A stretch of 64,000 nt of DNA from Tridacna crocea (GCA_943736015.1 OX031070.1:40540173-40604172); one strand, 5' to 3'; shown: positions 1 to 11,271, counted from the first letter of the stretch. Program-made: numbers and translations. The notes: generated by a model not told the origin, from the letters alone.

Positions 1-204
1 AACAACTTGTCGGGTTTACACGGCCGTTAGGATTTATGATGACAATATTATTTACAGTTTTAGCCACCTTCTAGGAAAGGGTTTTTTATGCATCACCGTG
101 AATCAGCACATAAATATGGATCTGCAAAACTTATTTTGTGGATCAATCAACTGATCCGTGAGGCACCATAGTCCTTTGACTTTCAAAAAAAAAAATTTAT
201 AAGT

Positions 205-268
205 ATCAAAAACTATCGACGCAGGTCACCTGCGCGGATAGCGCAGGTTGGCATGGGTCACAGAGCAT
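205..268. repeat. Short palindromic repeat L (ATCGACGCAGGTCA), damaged
   Basis: ACTATCGACGCAGGTCACCT and TAGCGCAGGTTGGCATGGGT are the two arms. The closing arm TCGATACTTT is lost. Confidence 0.5.
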
Positions 269-393
269 AACTCACATGTTTTGTAACTGTTCGACCTTAC
301 GTTCGCACATGTTCATCAAAATGTTTCAGAAAATGGCAAAAATACACAAAAATACACAACGTTGAGTAGGGATTCTACTTATGTAATAGTCGT

Positions 394-594
394 TTAACCC
401 TTTCCCAAACGACAAATTTTGGACGCTTCCAAACTGAAAGAGTTTGCAGACAACAATTTAAGATTTTGAAAAAATGACAGAAAGGTCTCAAAAAGGGTAG
501 AAAACACTGTGGGAAAAGGAGAAATTGCTCGTTACGAGCAATTTCTCCTTCTCCCACAGTGTTTTCAAAAGACTTTTACTGCAGACAGGGTTAA
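394..594 (+). mobile_element. TTAA-flanked foldback MITE, mosaic of types A and B
   Basis: TTAACCC at 394 and AGGGTTAA at 594 bound it. The outer left segment (CCAAACGACAAATTTT, AGTTTGCAGAC) is type A, but the hairpin core has the type B loop GAAATTGCTCGTTACGAGC. The right outer segment is shortened. Confidence 0.7.
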
Positions 595-943
595 AGATAG
601 TTACTGTTTCTATCCTTTGATGATTCACAAAAGATAGCATTTTTTCTGGATTCTTCAATTTAATTTCAATTTAAAAGCAAACTTATATCAGGTCTTAAAT
701 GTACCCAGTAAAATAGCCAAAAGAGGGCAGTCCGCTGTATATTTCTTTTGAATTCGACATGTAACGTCTGTCCGCGGCATATATCGTCAGAAATTGGCAT
801 GTACGTGTTACAAATATTTTCACTATTCCAACATTGATAGCTCTTCCGCAGAAATTTTATACATGATCTCCAGTATTCGATCCAAAGCACCTCAGGATAC
901 CTCCTCCCCACTCCCTCCCTGGTGTCCGCATTCATAATAACAG

Positions 944-1322
944 TTTATTTCATCAGCTTGTGGTTAATATGGGGAAACATTTGCCAAAAAAAAGGGAAAG
1001 GTATGCGAAAATAACGAGTGCCGTAAAACACGAGTTATTTTCGCGGAACTTTCCCTTTTGAGGCAAATATCTCCTCATATTAACCACCAGCTGATGAAAT
1101 AAATTATATATTGTATTTCCTCTGATTATTTTGTCAACGAATGCCATTTTTAAAACTAGTGATCTCAAGACAATTAACCGGATAGGCGATATTTAAAAAA
1201 AAAGTAGTTCCAGATTTTCGGCAGGAGGAAAATATTCACTGTGACGGGGAAATAAGTCCCCCCAGTTTAAATTACGACATTTCTTTACCCATAACATTTC
1301 TAAAAATAGACACATGAAATAT
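944..1322 (+). mobile_element. Foldback family D (CATCAGCTTGTGGTTAATAT), complete with tail
   Basis: Arms 944-1012 and about 1018-1106 pair around GTGCCGTAAAACACGAG. A non-palindromic tail follows (TCTGATTATTTTGTCAACGA to AAAATAGACACATGAAATAT). TTATTTCAT occurs at the left end and ATGAAATA at the right as short terminal inverted repeats. Confidence 0.75.
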
Positions 1323-1359
1323 GATATAGGCCTGCTATACTAATATCCTAAACTCTATT

Positions 1360-1512
1360 CCTAGATTCCGATAGTAACACAATTTCTGGTCCAATTCACA
1401 AACATTTTTAAGAACATTTTAAGTGTAGTTCTGAAAAAGTTCCAAGGAATTAACCAACTAGTTTAACCAGTCAGAAGTTGTGTTACTTTCTTAATTTTGG
1501 AATAAGACTAGG
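1360..1512. mobile_element. Foldback family G, degenerate
   Basis: AGTAACACAATTTCTGGTCC and CCAGTCAGAAGTTGTGTTAC, TTTGGAATAAGACTAGG resemble the paired arms of family G with a lengthened apex. Confidence 0.35.
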
Positions 1513-1534
1513 AACTAGAGGCTCTTGAAGGGCC

Positions 1535-1967
1535 TTAGCTCTTTACCAAACGAGAAAATTTAAGACTGGTCCAAATTCAAAGTACTTGCAGACGACAAAT
1601 TAAATTGTCTCCACTAGCAGAGATGTTTTTTTGCAATTATGCAATTTAACGTTTTACCAAACTATCCCTGTTTTTTACGACCCTGAAATAGAAGCGTTTC
1701 GAAAACATTGTGGGAAAAGGAGAAAATGCTGGTATTCAGCATTTTCTCCTTTTTCCCACAACGTTTTCTACCCTGCTGGAAACAAAATTCAGTTTGTTAG
1801 TAACGTTTAATTTGTCCGAGCATGAAAGCATTTTCTGCTTTTCACACAATGTTTTCTACCCTATAATAGTATTGAAGCTCCTTAATTTGTACTAACTCTA
1901 AATCTTTCTTCTCAAGATATTACGGACTAGGAGGAGACAAAAATATGTCGTTTGGGAAAAAGGTAAA
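1535..1967 (-). mobile_element. TTAA-type foldback MITE A, rearranged copies
   Basis: A left-end fragment (CTCTTTACCAAACGAGAAAA, 1540-1606) is followed by a reversed copy starting TTAACGTTTTACCAAACT at about 1648, with core hairpin GTGGGAAAAGGAGAAAATGC near 1710-1766 and an end resembling GTCGTTTGGGAAAAAGG near 1950. A second partial core arm sits at 1827-1860. Confidence 0.6.
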
Positions 1968-1969
1968 AC

Positions 1970-3530
1970 TATTTCACACGACGTGAAATCCATTTGAACC
2001 CTTTTGAGCATTGATAATAATACCTGACATTTCCGTTGTTTGTTTTCCGGGAAAAATATAATGGTAATGTAGCACTGAGCTCACTCTTCAACTCACCCTC
2101 TGTCTGCCAGACTCTGTGTACATGTATATACATGTAGTGGGAGATGTCAATCTAGATTAGTCTGCACACACTTGCTGTCAGCTGATCTTCGTGTACATTC
2201 TTCATTCCACTTATAGTGACACTGTATTTATTTAAGGTATGAAGAGAATTTTATTTTTTTCATGGAGGTATGAAAAAAAAAACAACACCTAATCACACAA
2301 TCTCCGAGCAGAGTTGTCGTTCGTTACCTCACATACATCTCTGCGATGGGCTAAATGACAAGAATCTTGTCAAACCGAGGAAAAGATGTTTTGTTACTGT
2401 TTAGCTGTTTCATATGTAAAATTGTAAGTTAGACAAAGGAAATATGATTCTGGATACATTATAGGTGCGTTCAAACTGATGAATTTACCTGTATGAAATG
2501 GAACTATTTTTTTTTCGAGCCTCTTCACTTTTCAGAATCTTACGCCGATTTTTAACAAAAATGGCTGCGCCCATGAATGATGACAACTGATTTGACACAC
2601 CAATGGATATGAGTTTATACGATTAAAAATCAAGTTATCGTCCTTTAAAGATAGTTAGGCTTTTCAGAAAATCCCTCTTTTGTTCATTTCCTATCACTAA
2701 GTCTGATTGGTCCCATGCTGTTTGAACAGCACACGAAACAATCGATATTGGTCTTTCTCTCACCGGCGTTTGTGTAGCCATTTTGAGTTATGGTCATGTG
2801 ACAAAAATATGACGTAATGACGGACTACTTTCTGAGCCCACTACAGAGGTGAATGTAATGATCCGGAGTGCAAGAGAGTGCTAATCACACTGCCTTAAAA
2901 ACCGTTTGTGCTTGCTAACCCACGTTTTTTTTTTTTTCAATTTGTGCAGATGATTGGATGTTTTAAAATTCTAGGAGATAGAGATATTTTTTTTTTTGGC
3001 CAAGAAAAAAATAAAATTCTCTTCATTCCTTATAATTTAATATTACAGACAACATACACCAACAGAAATACAGAACTGCGTTCATTTTCTTCAGTTTTAA
3101 ATCTAGTGTTGGAGTTTCCAAAGTCCCTTCCATTCATATTTGTATGGTCCAAGAATGTAACTAGGAAGCAGTTTTCAGATCCCCAATGCTGAAAATTAAC
3201 CAATAGAATGAAAGTAAAGGAGCAAAGCAGTGTGCAGGACAGCGAAAGTAGTTCCAGCACAAGGTGATTTTTTTTTTTCATGGAGCTATGAAATTTATTT
3301 TTCAGCCAACTAGAACTCACAAATGTTCATGAAAACAACTGATATTATTTTTATAACAATCAACAAATATAGATGCGACAGGTTATGGAAAAAGTAGGTC
3401 TTTCTTGTCCGTAAAAGCATGTGATCCTTTAAAAAACATCCGAAAATTTATCTACCCTGAGAAAGATGGCTGTCTAAAACATTGCTTACAAAATTGAGAA
3501 AGAATACTTGTAACAAACTTGTTAAAACCT
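1970..3530. other. No gene or known element recognised
   Basis: AT-rich, with scattered A and T runs (2270, 2930, 2985, 3270). Short open frames overlap each other on both strands without motifs. No foldback element found. Confidence 0.5.
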
Positions 3531-3532
3531 TG

Positions 3533-3845
3533 TTAATTTTTATTTCTTAATTTTGTTTCTTCCCTGTCAAAAGACAAATCGTAATCCACCTCTCCGATAG
3601 TACCACGTATTAAGATCATGAATTTCTGTGACAAACTCATATCATAACCGTTGCTGATATGTAGCGTTACGGTACTAATACGTATTATTATATACCTAGC
3701 AGTGAAATCCTGGAATCTCCCAGTGTAATAAATTTTGACATCATCACTAGTGACGATATCAACTTTCACTTTCACTTCCTGCCGTAATTTAGGAACTACA
3801 TTTTTTTCATTAAGCACTTATAGATAGTGTTAATTGTAAAATGGC
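3533..3845 (-). repeat. Interspersed repeat N
   Basis: The minus strand of 3700-3830 (GCAGGAAGTGAAAGTGAAAG, ATCGTCACTAGTGATGATGT, GATTTCACTGCTAGGTATAT) is repeated on the plus strand at 27030-27165. The 94-codon minus-strand frame here is not supported as coding, since the second copy breaks it. Confidence 0.5.
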
Positions 3846-3886
3846 TACTTCTCCAGTTTTGTGAAGTCTCGTTTTGTACTTTTAGT

Positions 3887-4549
3887 TCAAACTTTATTTA
3901 TTATGTTGATACAAATACACATGTAAAATAAAAGAAATGATACATGGTATAACAATTTTCAAAGGTTGATAGGTAGGATTGGAAAACAAGCTAAGAATAA
4001 CTTATATTAATTCCTCTCCTAAAGATGTTTCCATACTTATTAAAAAATACCACATATTAAGATGCCATAGCTTTAAGAGTAAAGAAAGTTGATAATTATA
4101 ATGCCGAAAATAAAGACAAAAAATATAGAAATGATAACCACTTCCTGTTTTCTTCTCCCGTCACTTGGGAGTTCACAAAGCGTAATATACAGGTGGATTT
4201 AGGTTATTGGATCATGGCAACGGAGATTGAGATGACGACTGGCTCCAGACACCCATCCTATGAAGAAAATCGTTTTGACGCTAAGATAAAGTGATGGACA
4301 CAAGCAAATATATATTTGTTTTGTTCAAACGTAAGGTGTTCGTTTCCATTCAATAGGTTGGAGGTGATAAGCGGACATGGAATGTCATAAAAATTTTGAT
4401 TACGTAGCTGATAATACTTAGGACAATAAAGAAGTTAGTGATCTACAGTTTCGATTTGGCCACAAGAACATAATGGTGAGTCAATTAGAGATCGTCAGTG
4501 TAGATCATGGTTAAGTAACACCAAGATGCATATGTGAGGATACATTTTT
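3887..4549 (-). pseudogene. LINE ORF2 C-terminal region and 3'UTR, degraded
   Basis: The minus strand gives LLNHDLH, stop, RSLIDSPLCSCGQIETVDH, stop, LLYCPKYYQLRN, which aligns with LKNLVDSPLCRCGYVESTHH of the neighbouring plus-strand copy, so it is the same domain of a related LINE in opposite orientation. Downstream (towards 3887) is a noncoding 3'UTR with an AATAAA box and a TTTGAACTA terminus. It may be the displaced 3' part of the LINE at 5517-9790. Confidence 0.65.
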
Positions 4550-5516
4550 TAAGGCCACGTTATTCATGTAATCAATGAATGGAATAATCTACCAGATGAA
4601 GTAAAGAATGTGGAGTCTCTGTCATCTTTTAAATACTGTTTAAATGTAGATAAACCTGTTCCACGTAAGCTTTACTTTTTTGGAGACAGGAAAATCCAAG
4701 TCATTCATGCTAGGTTACGTAACCGATGTAGCAGTCTTAATGAGCATCTGTACTTGAAAAATTTAGTAGATTCACCTCTCTGTAGATGTGGTTATGTCGA
4801 ATCGACGCACCACTACTTTTTAGAGTGTTTATTTTATCGTGACTTCAGACTTAGTCTAAGTCATAGCATATGTGATATTTCAACATTTAATCTTCAAACC
4901 ATTCTTTTCGGGGATGAAAATCTTAGTCTTTCTGATAATCAAAGAATATTTAGTGCGGTGCATACATATATCCGTAACAGTGGAAGATTTTCTGGCAATG
5001 TATAGTTAATATATGACTATTTGGTTTCGCATTTAAGTGGAAGTTTACTGTCTTTCTTTGTATTTATTGCGAAGCCATTTTTGTGTATTGTCTTTTATGA
5101 TCATTATCAGATAATTTTGTACTTTTCCCATTTATCATAATTTATGTCGTAATTTAAAATGTCAATACAGAGGTGTTGGTCAAGTTGGAAGTTACTATGA
5201 CTTCTTAATCTGTATCTATAGATTGGCAAATCTCTACCATTAACGCTCCAGACCATTCTGTCTCAATCTACTTCTAATGTTTTTTTTCTTTTCTTTTTTT
5301 GTTCTTGTTAATGTTGTTTTCTTTCTACTTCTATCCACTTTGAAATTATTTTTATCGTATTGACTATGAAATACATGTACCATAACCTTTGTCTGGAAAT
5401 TGGAGAAGAACTTTATAAGCTGTAGCTTCCGTTCTGATCCATTTCTGCAGTACATGTGTAATATGACTTACGTTTGTTACTATTTGTTATTTACTGTTGA
5501 ATAAAATATGTTTAAA
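4550..5516 (+). mobile_element. 5'-truncated LINE 3' end (ORF2 C-terminus and 3'UTR), plus strand, inserted in the minus-strand LINE
   Basis: From 4558 the plus strand reads VIHVINEWNNLPDEVKNVES, then IQVIHARLRNRCSSLNEHLY and DSPLCRCGYVESTHHYFLEC, ending with a stop after GRFSGNV at 5005. That is the C-terminal Cys/His-rich region of CR1/Jockey-type ORF2. A 3'UTR of about 500 bp follows, ending TTGAATAAAATATGTTTAAA at 5494-5513. Related 3' tails occur on the minus strand at 50356-50230 and 60335-60225, which fixes the element's end at about 5516. Only the last part of ORF2 is present, as expected for 5' truncation during target-primed reverse transcription. Confidence 0.8.
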
Positions 5517-6805
5517 CTAAATGGAAGGATGTTCAGGTTTCTTTCGTTTCCTTGAAAATATAATAGACTCCGATTTTGAAGGATTGAAAGAAACTAGCCA
5601 GGTTTTAGACCAGCAAGAAATAGCTTCAAGGTCTGTGTTAAGAGCTGTCGGTGCCTGATCAGGTGTTTCCACAATTACATACAAACTGGTATCGTCGGCA
5701 AAGAGACGAACGTTAGTGTTGATTTGGGACACTATGTCGTTTATGTAAATTAGGAATAATAAAGGCCCTAGAATGGAGCCCTGGGGGACACCAGTATTGA
5801 TAATAGACCAATCTGACGAAACGTTAGAGCAAACGACACGTTGTTTCCGTAACGTTAAGTAAGAAGAAAACCATTTGAAGAGAGGTCCACAGATACCAAG
5901 CGAAGACAGTTTGTGGAGGAGACCTCTGTGCCACACTCGATCAAACGCTTTGGAGATGTCACAGAACACGGTGCGGACCTCAAGTCCTTCGTCCAAAGCT
6001 CGGTTTATGGCATCATAAATAAAGATTAATTGGTTAGTGGTCGAGTCACCTTTGATAAATCCAGACAGATACCGTGTCAAAAGTTTGTTGTCATTCAGGT
6101 AGTTGTATGAATATTTGTGGACACATCTTTCAAATAATTTACCAAGACAACTAAGCAGAGAAATTGGTCGATAGTTAGACGGCTTGGATGGATTACCCTT
6201 TTTAAATATAGGTGTAGCATTTGCTAGTTTCCAAGCATTTGGGAAGTAAGATAAGGCAAGAAGTGAATTAAATAGGTGAGATAGGACAGTACATAATTCT
6301 GTAGACCCTTCACAGAGAAGTTTTGGACTAACAAAGTCAGGACCACTGGCCTTAGAGGAATCAGTGAGAGAAATAGCTTCTTTTACGTCAGATGGAGTAG
6401 TAGTGAGATGCGACAAGGTAGATTCGATAAATGTTATGTTGTGTGATAGTTGCTGATGGTGATCGTCAAGGGTCGATTGTCTTAAAAATACGAATTCAAA
6501 AGTTCCGCGTTGGATATGTCTGTAGATGCTTCTATATTATTGTCATACAGAGTTGGAATGGTGCATGTTGTTTGTTTTTGTGTTAGTTGTTTAGCGAATT
6601 TGAACCATGTCTTTGGTGAAGTACTGGATGAATTGATTATTTCAACTAATTTATTTTGGTAGTTTAATTTGGCTTTGCGTATATGTTTTGTTACAGTATT
6701 TAGCGCTTCTCTAAACTTTGACCATGTTTCAACATTGTTCAGCCCTTTGGCTTCTTTATGTAATCTTTTGCGTGCTCTAATAAGTTTGCGTATTTCAGTG
6801 TTCAT
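5517..6805 (-). pseudogene. LINE ORF2, linker and reverse transcriptase domain (truncated)
   Basis: The linker MNTEIRKLIRARKRLHKEAK (6805-6482) is followed by a frameshift at about 6483 in a T/A run. The RT frame then runs from about 6480 to 5517: KASGPDFVSPKLL, ANATPIFKKGNPSKPSNYRP, the finger and palm motifs FCDISKAFDRVWH and NTGVPQGSILGPLLFLIYIN, and the catalytic RLFADDTSLY (FADD at about 5702-5691). The protein breaks off at RKKPEHPSI, exactly where the 3' end of the plus-strand LINE begins, so the thumb and C-terminus are missing. Confidence 0.88.
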
Positions 6806-7860
6806 CCAAGGAATATCGTTTGGTCTTACAGTGATTGTTTTGTTAGAAATGGTTTTAGAGGCGACTGAAATAATCTTATCAGTAATATTTGTATTGTTTT
6901 ATCGGGGCCATTGTTATCTGTAAGCGAGTCCCAGTCTACGTTTCGTAGTTTATTTCTATATTCACCGTAGTTACCTTTGTCATAAAGCCAGATGTGACGT
7001 TTGAACGACTTAAATTTAGGTTTGTCAAACTTGAGGACAGCAACGACTGGGCAATGGAAGCGAGTAAGTTCAGGACAAATGGGTCGGCAACGAAGCTTGA
7101 AATGACGTGATTCTTATTTTTAACAAAAATAAGATCGATAAGCGAGCTTGATGTTTCTGTAAAGTGAGTCGGTGTGTCAATCAGTTGTTGTGCACTGTAT
7201 GATGCAATGAGATTTTTTTATATTATCTGAAGCCTGAGAGAGAAAATTCATGTTAAAGTCTCCAGTGACGATTATATTGTCATACGATTTGTCGAATGCT
7301 TGGACGAGACTCTGTTCCATCAAGAGCCATTGGTCATTGTTTGAGTTAGGAGGACGGTAGAATCCACCAAGTAATATTTTATTTTTTCCCCAGCTTCAGT
7401 TCAACCCAGAGTGCTTCTACTCCTTCAATAGACAAATCGTGTCTTTGTTCGGCGTAAATGCCGTCACGAACGTAAATAGACACGCCACTGCCATTTCGAT
7501 CCTTTCGATCACAGCGGAAAGGACATCGGAAATTTCTAATAAACAGATCGGCATTTGATACGGAGGGATTTAGCCACGTTTCTGTTAAGACAACAATATC
7601 GTAAGGTTGGGTTTCGACTTGCAAAATGTCTAGTTTTGGTTTCAAGCTCTGTATGTTTAGGTGCATAACACTGACATCCGATTTGAGTAATTCACAATAC
7701 GAGGTAGTTGAAGAAGTAGAAGTATCAGATGCTCCAGGATCCATACCTGGGTTAGGATGCACATCTCCAGAGGTAAGTATATATAAAAAGGGTAAGTAGA
7801 TCAATGTAACAAAATGAAGGTAAATACTGGTGTCGGTAATTGTGATATATGTATAAAATG
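6806..7860 (-). pseudogene. LINE ORF2, N-terminal AP-endonuclease domain (frameshifted)
   Basis: Translation shows VMHLNIQSLKPKLDIL, IVVLTETWLN, GSGVSIYVRDG, then after a one-base frameshift in an A-run at about 7378, GFYRPPNSN and VTGDFNMNF, and in a third frame LIDTPTHFTETSSSLIDLIF. These are the conserved blocks of apurinic-endonuclease-type LINE nucleases, including the catalytic E of TETW and the GDFN and SLIDLIF motifs. The N-terminus is hydrophobic and carries SGDVHPNPGM. At least three frameshifts or stops make it inactive. Confidence 0.8.
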
Positions 7861-8394
7861 AAGGAGCAGGAATAGGGTCTCAAATCAATCACACTTTCTT
7901 AATGAAAATCTAATGAACCTTAAAAAAACTTTTAGAAGATGATAAGTATGGAGTACAAGTTACAACAGAAGTTCGATCATTTGTACTGGTATTAAGTATG
8001 AAAATAATAAGCTGTAAAGAAAAAGAAAAAACTTCCCAAAAGGTAGGAATGACAGACTCTCTCAACCTCCAATGCACCAAACATAACTTTTGTTGTAATT
8101 GCGGCCAGAGCAGGTTTAGATCAGGCCGCACAAAATGTGCAGTCCGATATTGGATCTACGCTATCCGCTATACTAAGACAGCTTAGCAAAGCTATAATAA
8201 AAAGAAATAACATAAACTGCACTGAAATAAAAATACTTCTTTATGTTTTCTCTGAGTGGAATAGTCTGATTTTGTTTATAATGCGGTTTACGATTTATGC
8301 AGAATGTAGACGTGAAAAAGAAAAATTTGCTTCGTTGCTAACAACTCGCTTTTTTTTTCGAAATGCTTTCAAGTGACAAAAAATTAGGCAATCA

Positions 8395-8786
8395 TAGAAG
8401 CATGGTTGATAAGGGATATGTTTAAGTGTCATAAAAATACAATTTAATCATTACCAGACAATCTCGACCCCCAATGACTCCAAGAGGAAAGCCTTTCAAA
8501 ACATTGAAGTAAAAAGCATGGTTGATAACGGATATGTTCAAGTGTCTACAAATACATTTCAATTATTACCAGACAATCTCGACCCCCAATGACTCCAAGA
8601 GGAAAGCCTTTCAGAACATTGAAGGAAAAAGTGACAATGCTGGTAATCAGCATTATCTTATTTTTCCGCAACGTTTTTGCCTTTTGCCTTGCCAGAGAGA
8701 GAAAATATCAATCTAGCAGCATGTGTCGTCTGCAAATGCTTTCAATTTGCTCCAGTCTAAAATTGTGTCTTTTGGAAAAGGGTTAA
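8395..8786 (-). mobile_element. TTAA-type foldback MITE A with a 115-bp direct duplication at its left end
   Basis: The segment 8395-8510 (GCATGGTTGATAAGGGATAT to AAGCCTTTCAAAACATTGAA) is repeated at about 8511-8626 with few changes. The rest of the MITE (degenerate core, then TCTGCAAATGCTTTCAATTT and AAGGGTTAA at 8786) is single. It lies between ORF1 and ORF2 of the dead LINE. Confidence 0.6.
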
Positions 8787-8908
8787 GGTACATTCATCTC
8801 ACAAACAAAGACTGAGCTTTTGAGTTTCTGTACGCACGTCCTAGTTTAAATCGCTTGTGATCAATAGGTCAACTATACTGTTGAAAATGGTAAGCAGCTA
8901 CCTCAAGC

Positions 8909-9781
8909 TTAGGTATTGATTCCGAGGTTTAATTTGAGAGCGTCTAAGTCACTCTGCGTTTCAATGCGCCTTTTACGATCGTCCTTTCCCTTCACGATGA
9001 TAACACCATCCGAGGTCCATGTGCCCTGTATGTGACCATCCTTTAGCAGTTTGCGTTCTTAGAAGAAAATAGAAGATCGAGTTGTGGTGACGTCCTCATT
9101 AAGAAATGCACTAGGGTACCCGTTATGTTTGAGCTGTGCCTTTAGCTTCAGTACTTTGTTTCTTGCACGGTAGCTCATAAATTTCACTATAATTTGTCGT
9201 GATTTCTGTGGTTGAGATCCAGCTGTCGAGTTACCTCTTGGCTTCCCTAATCTATGAGATCTATCTATCTCCTCTACTTTAAGATCGGCACCAATGGCCT
9301 TGGCCATATCTAGCACTATTTGGTCAGTTGACTCACCTTCAGCCTCACGAATTCCAGAGAGCCTAAGGCAATTGCGACGACTATATTGGTCTGCTTTGTC
9401 TTAGCGGTCTTGTGCCTGAATGAGTTTATTTTCAAGCTCATTTACATTGTTTTTAAAGAAAGCGTTTTCAGATTCTAAAGCATCCATTTTATGCTGAAGA
9501 CAATGCACTACTCCATCGATAATATTTGAAACAATAGTTGAAAGCTGGGATTCAAAAGTACTTTTGAGAAGATCGCCTATCATTACAATATCCTCTTCCT
9601 GTAAACTGACATTCATGATGGCTCCTGCTGAACCCTCTGTATCAGACATATCCGATGAAAATGAGAGTGCTCTTGCTTTCTTTGGATCGTTAGGATCAAA
9701 TGGTGAAGGGAGTTCTCGTTTACTACTTTCAGTCGTTGTGGGCGTTTTTGCAGTTTTAGTAGTTTTCTTGGATTTACTCAT
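8909..9781 (-). pseudogene. LINE ORF1 protein remnant (two in-frame stops)
   Basis: The frame starts MSKSKKTTKTAKTPTTTESS at 9781 and stays in one frame to TAA at 8911-8909, about 290 codons, with stops at 9401-9399 (QAQDR, stop, DKADQ) and 9058-9056. Order: a basic low-complexity N-terminus, an acidic stretch, a coiled coil (LQHKMDALESENAFFKNNVN and on), then an RRM-like motif SRRNCLRLSGI and a basic C-terminal domain (RSHRLGKPRG, RQIIVKFMSYRARNKVL). This layout is that of L1-type ORF1 nucleic-acid chaperones found in several LINE clades. Confidence 0.75.
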
Positions 9782-10019
9782 GTCACTTTAGCTTTTTTGA
9801 TTAGTATACTTTTATTTTTTTTTTCGACTTGGACAGTTTTGGACAGTTTTGCCTTGATGTGATTTGGAAAATACAAAGTATGAGGCCCAACTATTAACTA
9901 CTCAAGTCTTGAATGCACGTCAAATCTACTTAGGGTGATACATGTACTCACTGCAGATTCAACCGTTCATCCACGTCTTGTTGCAAGTGCAAAATCTGAG
10001 AAAAACTACGGCTCAAAAT

Positions 10020-10372
10020 AAATGTAGTGTTTACGCCGCCATGACACCGGAAACAATTCTGACACCGGAAACAATTTATTTTGTACTTTTAAATTTTGTA
10101 TTCATCCGCACTATGTCCCTGATTCCTTCTCTCTATCCAAAGTATTGATTTCGATTTTCAAACGAAAAATTAAAAATAATAATGTTAATAAGGTATATAA
10201 TAAATAGAATAATCAACTGGTTATTTTTTATATGAAAAATATCTTACTCGGATGCGTCATACGCGTTAAAAAAGCTCGTGCTGCGCACTCGTTTTTTTCA
10301 ACGCATAACAACGCATCCTCGTGAGATATTTTTCATATAAAAAATAAACAGTTGGTTATCCTGTATTTATCA
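10020..10372 (+). mobile_element. Foldback family I (ATCAACTGGTTATTTTT), with tail
   Basis: Tail 10060-10200 (GTATTCATCCGCACTATGTC, AACGAAAAATTAAAAATAAT) and hairpin 10200-10370 with arms ATATGAAAAATATCTTACTC / GTGAGATATTTTTCATATAA around a CGCGTTAAAAAAGCTCGTGC apex. Confidence 0.65.
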
Positions 10373-10806
10373 AATCCTTGGCAATTTTGGGCCTACGAAT
10401 AGGTACGGACTGATACGGTTTTCAAGGGGAGCCCACTTCGCCTATAATATTTTCACTTCTTCTTGCAATAAACAAACCTTCTGATTGCAAAGCAAGTTCA
10501 AGTACTTCGGCGCAGTCTTTCGCCCGTATTAATAAGCCTGTACTAGGCCTAATGATATCAATACACTTACTATAACTGCAGGCAAATATTCAGATTTTGA
10601 AACATTTTAATTATAGTAAAAGTCATTAGCAAAAAATAATTCCTCGGAAAGAAATAAACAAAAAATGAGGGGCTCTGCTCTTTGAAAAGAGGGTCAAATG
10701 CATTAGCAAAACTTATTTATCCAAATAAGCCTGCGCAGTCCGTGCAGGCTAAAAATGGTGGAAATTTTTGTGCTGTTCGTAAATGTTTTGCAAATCAACT
10801 GATAAA

Positions 10807-11148
10807 GTTTATTTCATCAGCTTGTGGTTAATATGGGGAAATATCTGCCGAAAAAGGGAAATGTATGCGAAAATAAGAAGTGCTGTAAGGCACGAGTTAT
10901 TTTCGCGGACCTTTCCCTTTTGAGGCAAATATTTCCTCATATTAACCACAAGCTGATGAAATAAATTATATATATTATATTTCCTCTGATTATTTTGTCA
11001 ACGAATGTCACTTTTAAGACTTTGAAAAGTAGAACATTTTTGCAGCAGGAAGAAAATATTCACTGTGACAGTGAAATAATTCCCCCCAGCTTTAATTACC
11101 ACATTTCATTACCTATAACATTTCTAAAAATAGACACATGAAATATAT
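10807..11148 (+). mobile_element. Foldback family D, complete
   Basis: Hairpin 10807-10966, tail 10967-11148 ending AGACACATGAAATATAT. Good agreement with 944-1322 except for a shortened inner tail. Confidence 0.75.
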
Positions 11149-11271
11149 TAAACAAATTTTTCTCATGTTTTAGCAGCTTGCTACATGTTTTGCTTGTCGA
11201 TCCGTAACTAAAGGTGACTTAATTTTTAAAATATATCAAGAAGATTTCCTAAATCCACTTTTGTTATTGCG

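Larger units (their letters stand above)
3887..9790 (-). mobile_element. Broken LINE (CR1/Jockey-type, ORF1 + endonuclease + reverse transcriptase), minus strand
   Basis: Reading right to left: ORF1 (9781-8909), a spacer with a foldback insertion (8395-8786), ORF2 endonuclease (about 7840-6806), linker and reverse transcriptase (6805-5517), an inserted plus-strand LINE end (5516-about 4550), and finally a LINE C-terminal region with 3'UTR (about 4549-3887) ending in an AATAAAGTTTGAACTA-like tail. Frameshifts and stops in every segment show it is dead. The piece left of the insertion may belong to the same copy or to a relative, because the stretch between the RT thumb and the C-terminal zinc-finger-like region is missing. 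Confidence 0.8.

Noticed and set aside
375..557. Short open frames through MITE hairpins (also near 8589, 18616, 36884, 49354, 63357)
   Set aside because: The same hairpin peptide pattern (GKGENAG, QHFLLFP) appears wherever a MITE A lies, in both orientations. Repeat artefact.
3533..3817. 94-codon minus-strand frame (VDIVTSDDVKIYYTGRFQDF)
   Set aside because: The region is repeated at 26966-27165 where the frame is broken; no recognised domain.
4550..9790. Twin-priming (5' inversion) of a single LINE
   Set aside because: In twin priming the 3' end lies at the outer border of the insertion; here the plus-strand 3' end is at the internal junction (5516), so two insertions are needed.
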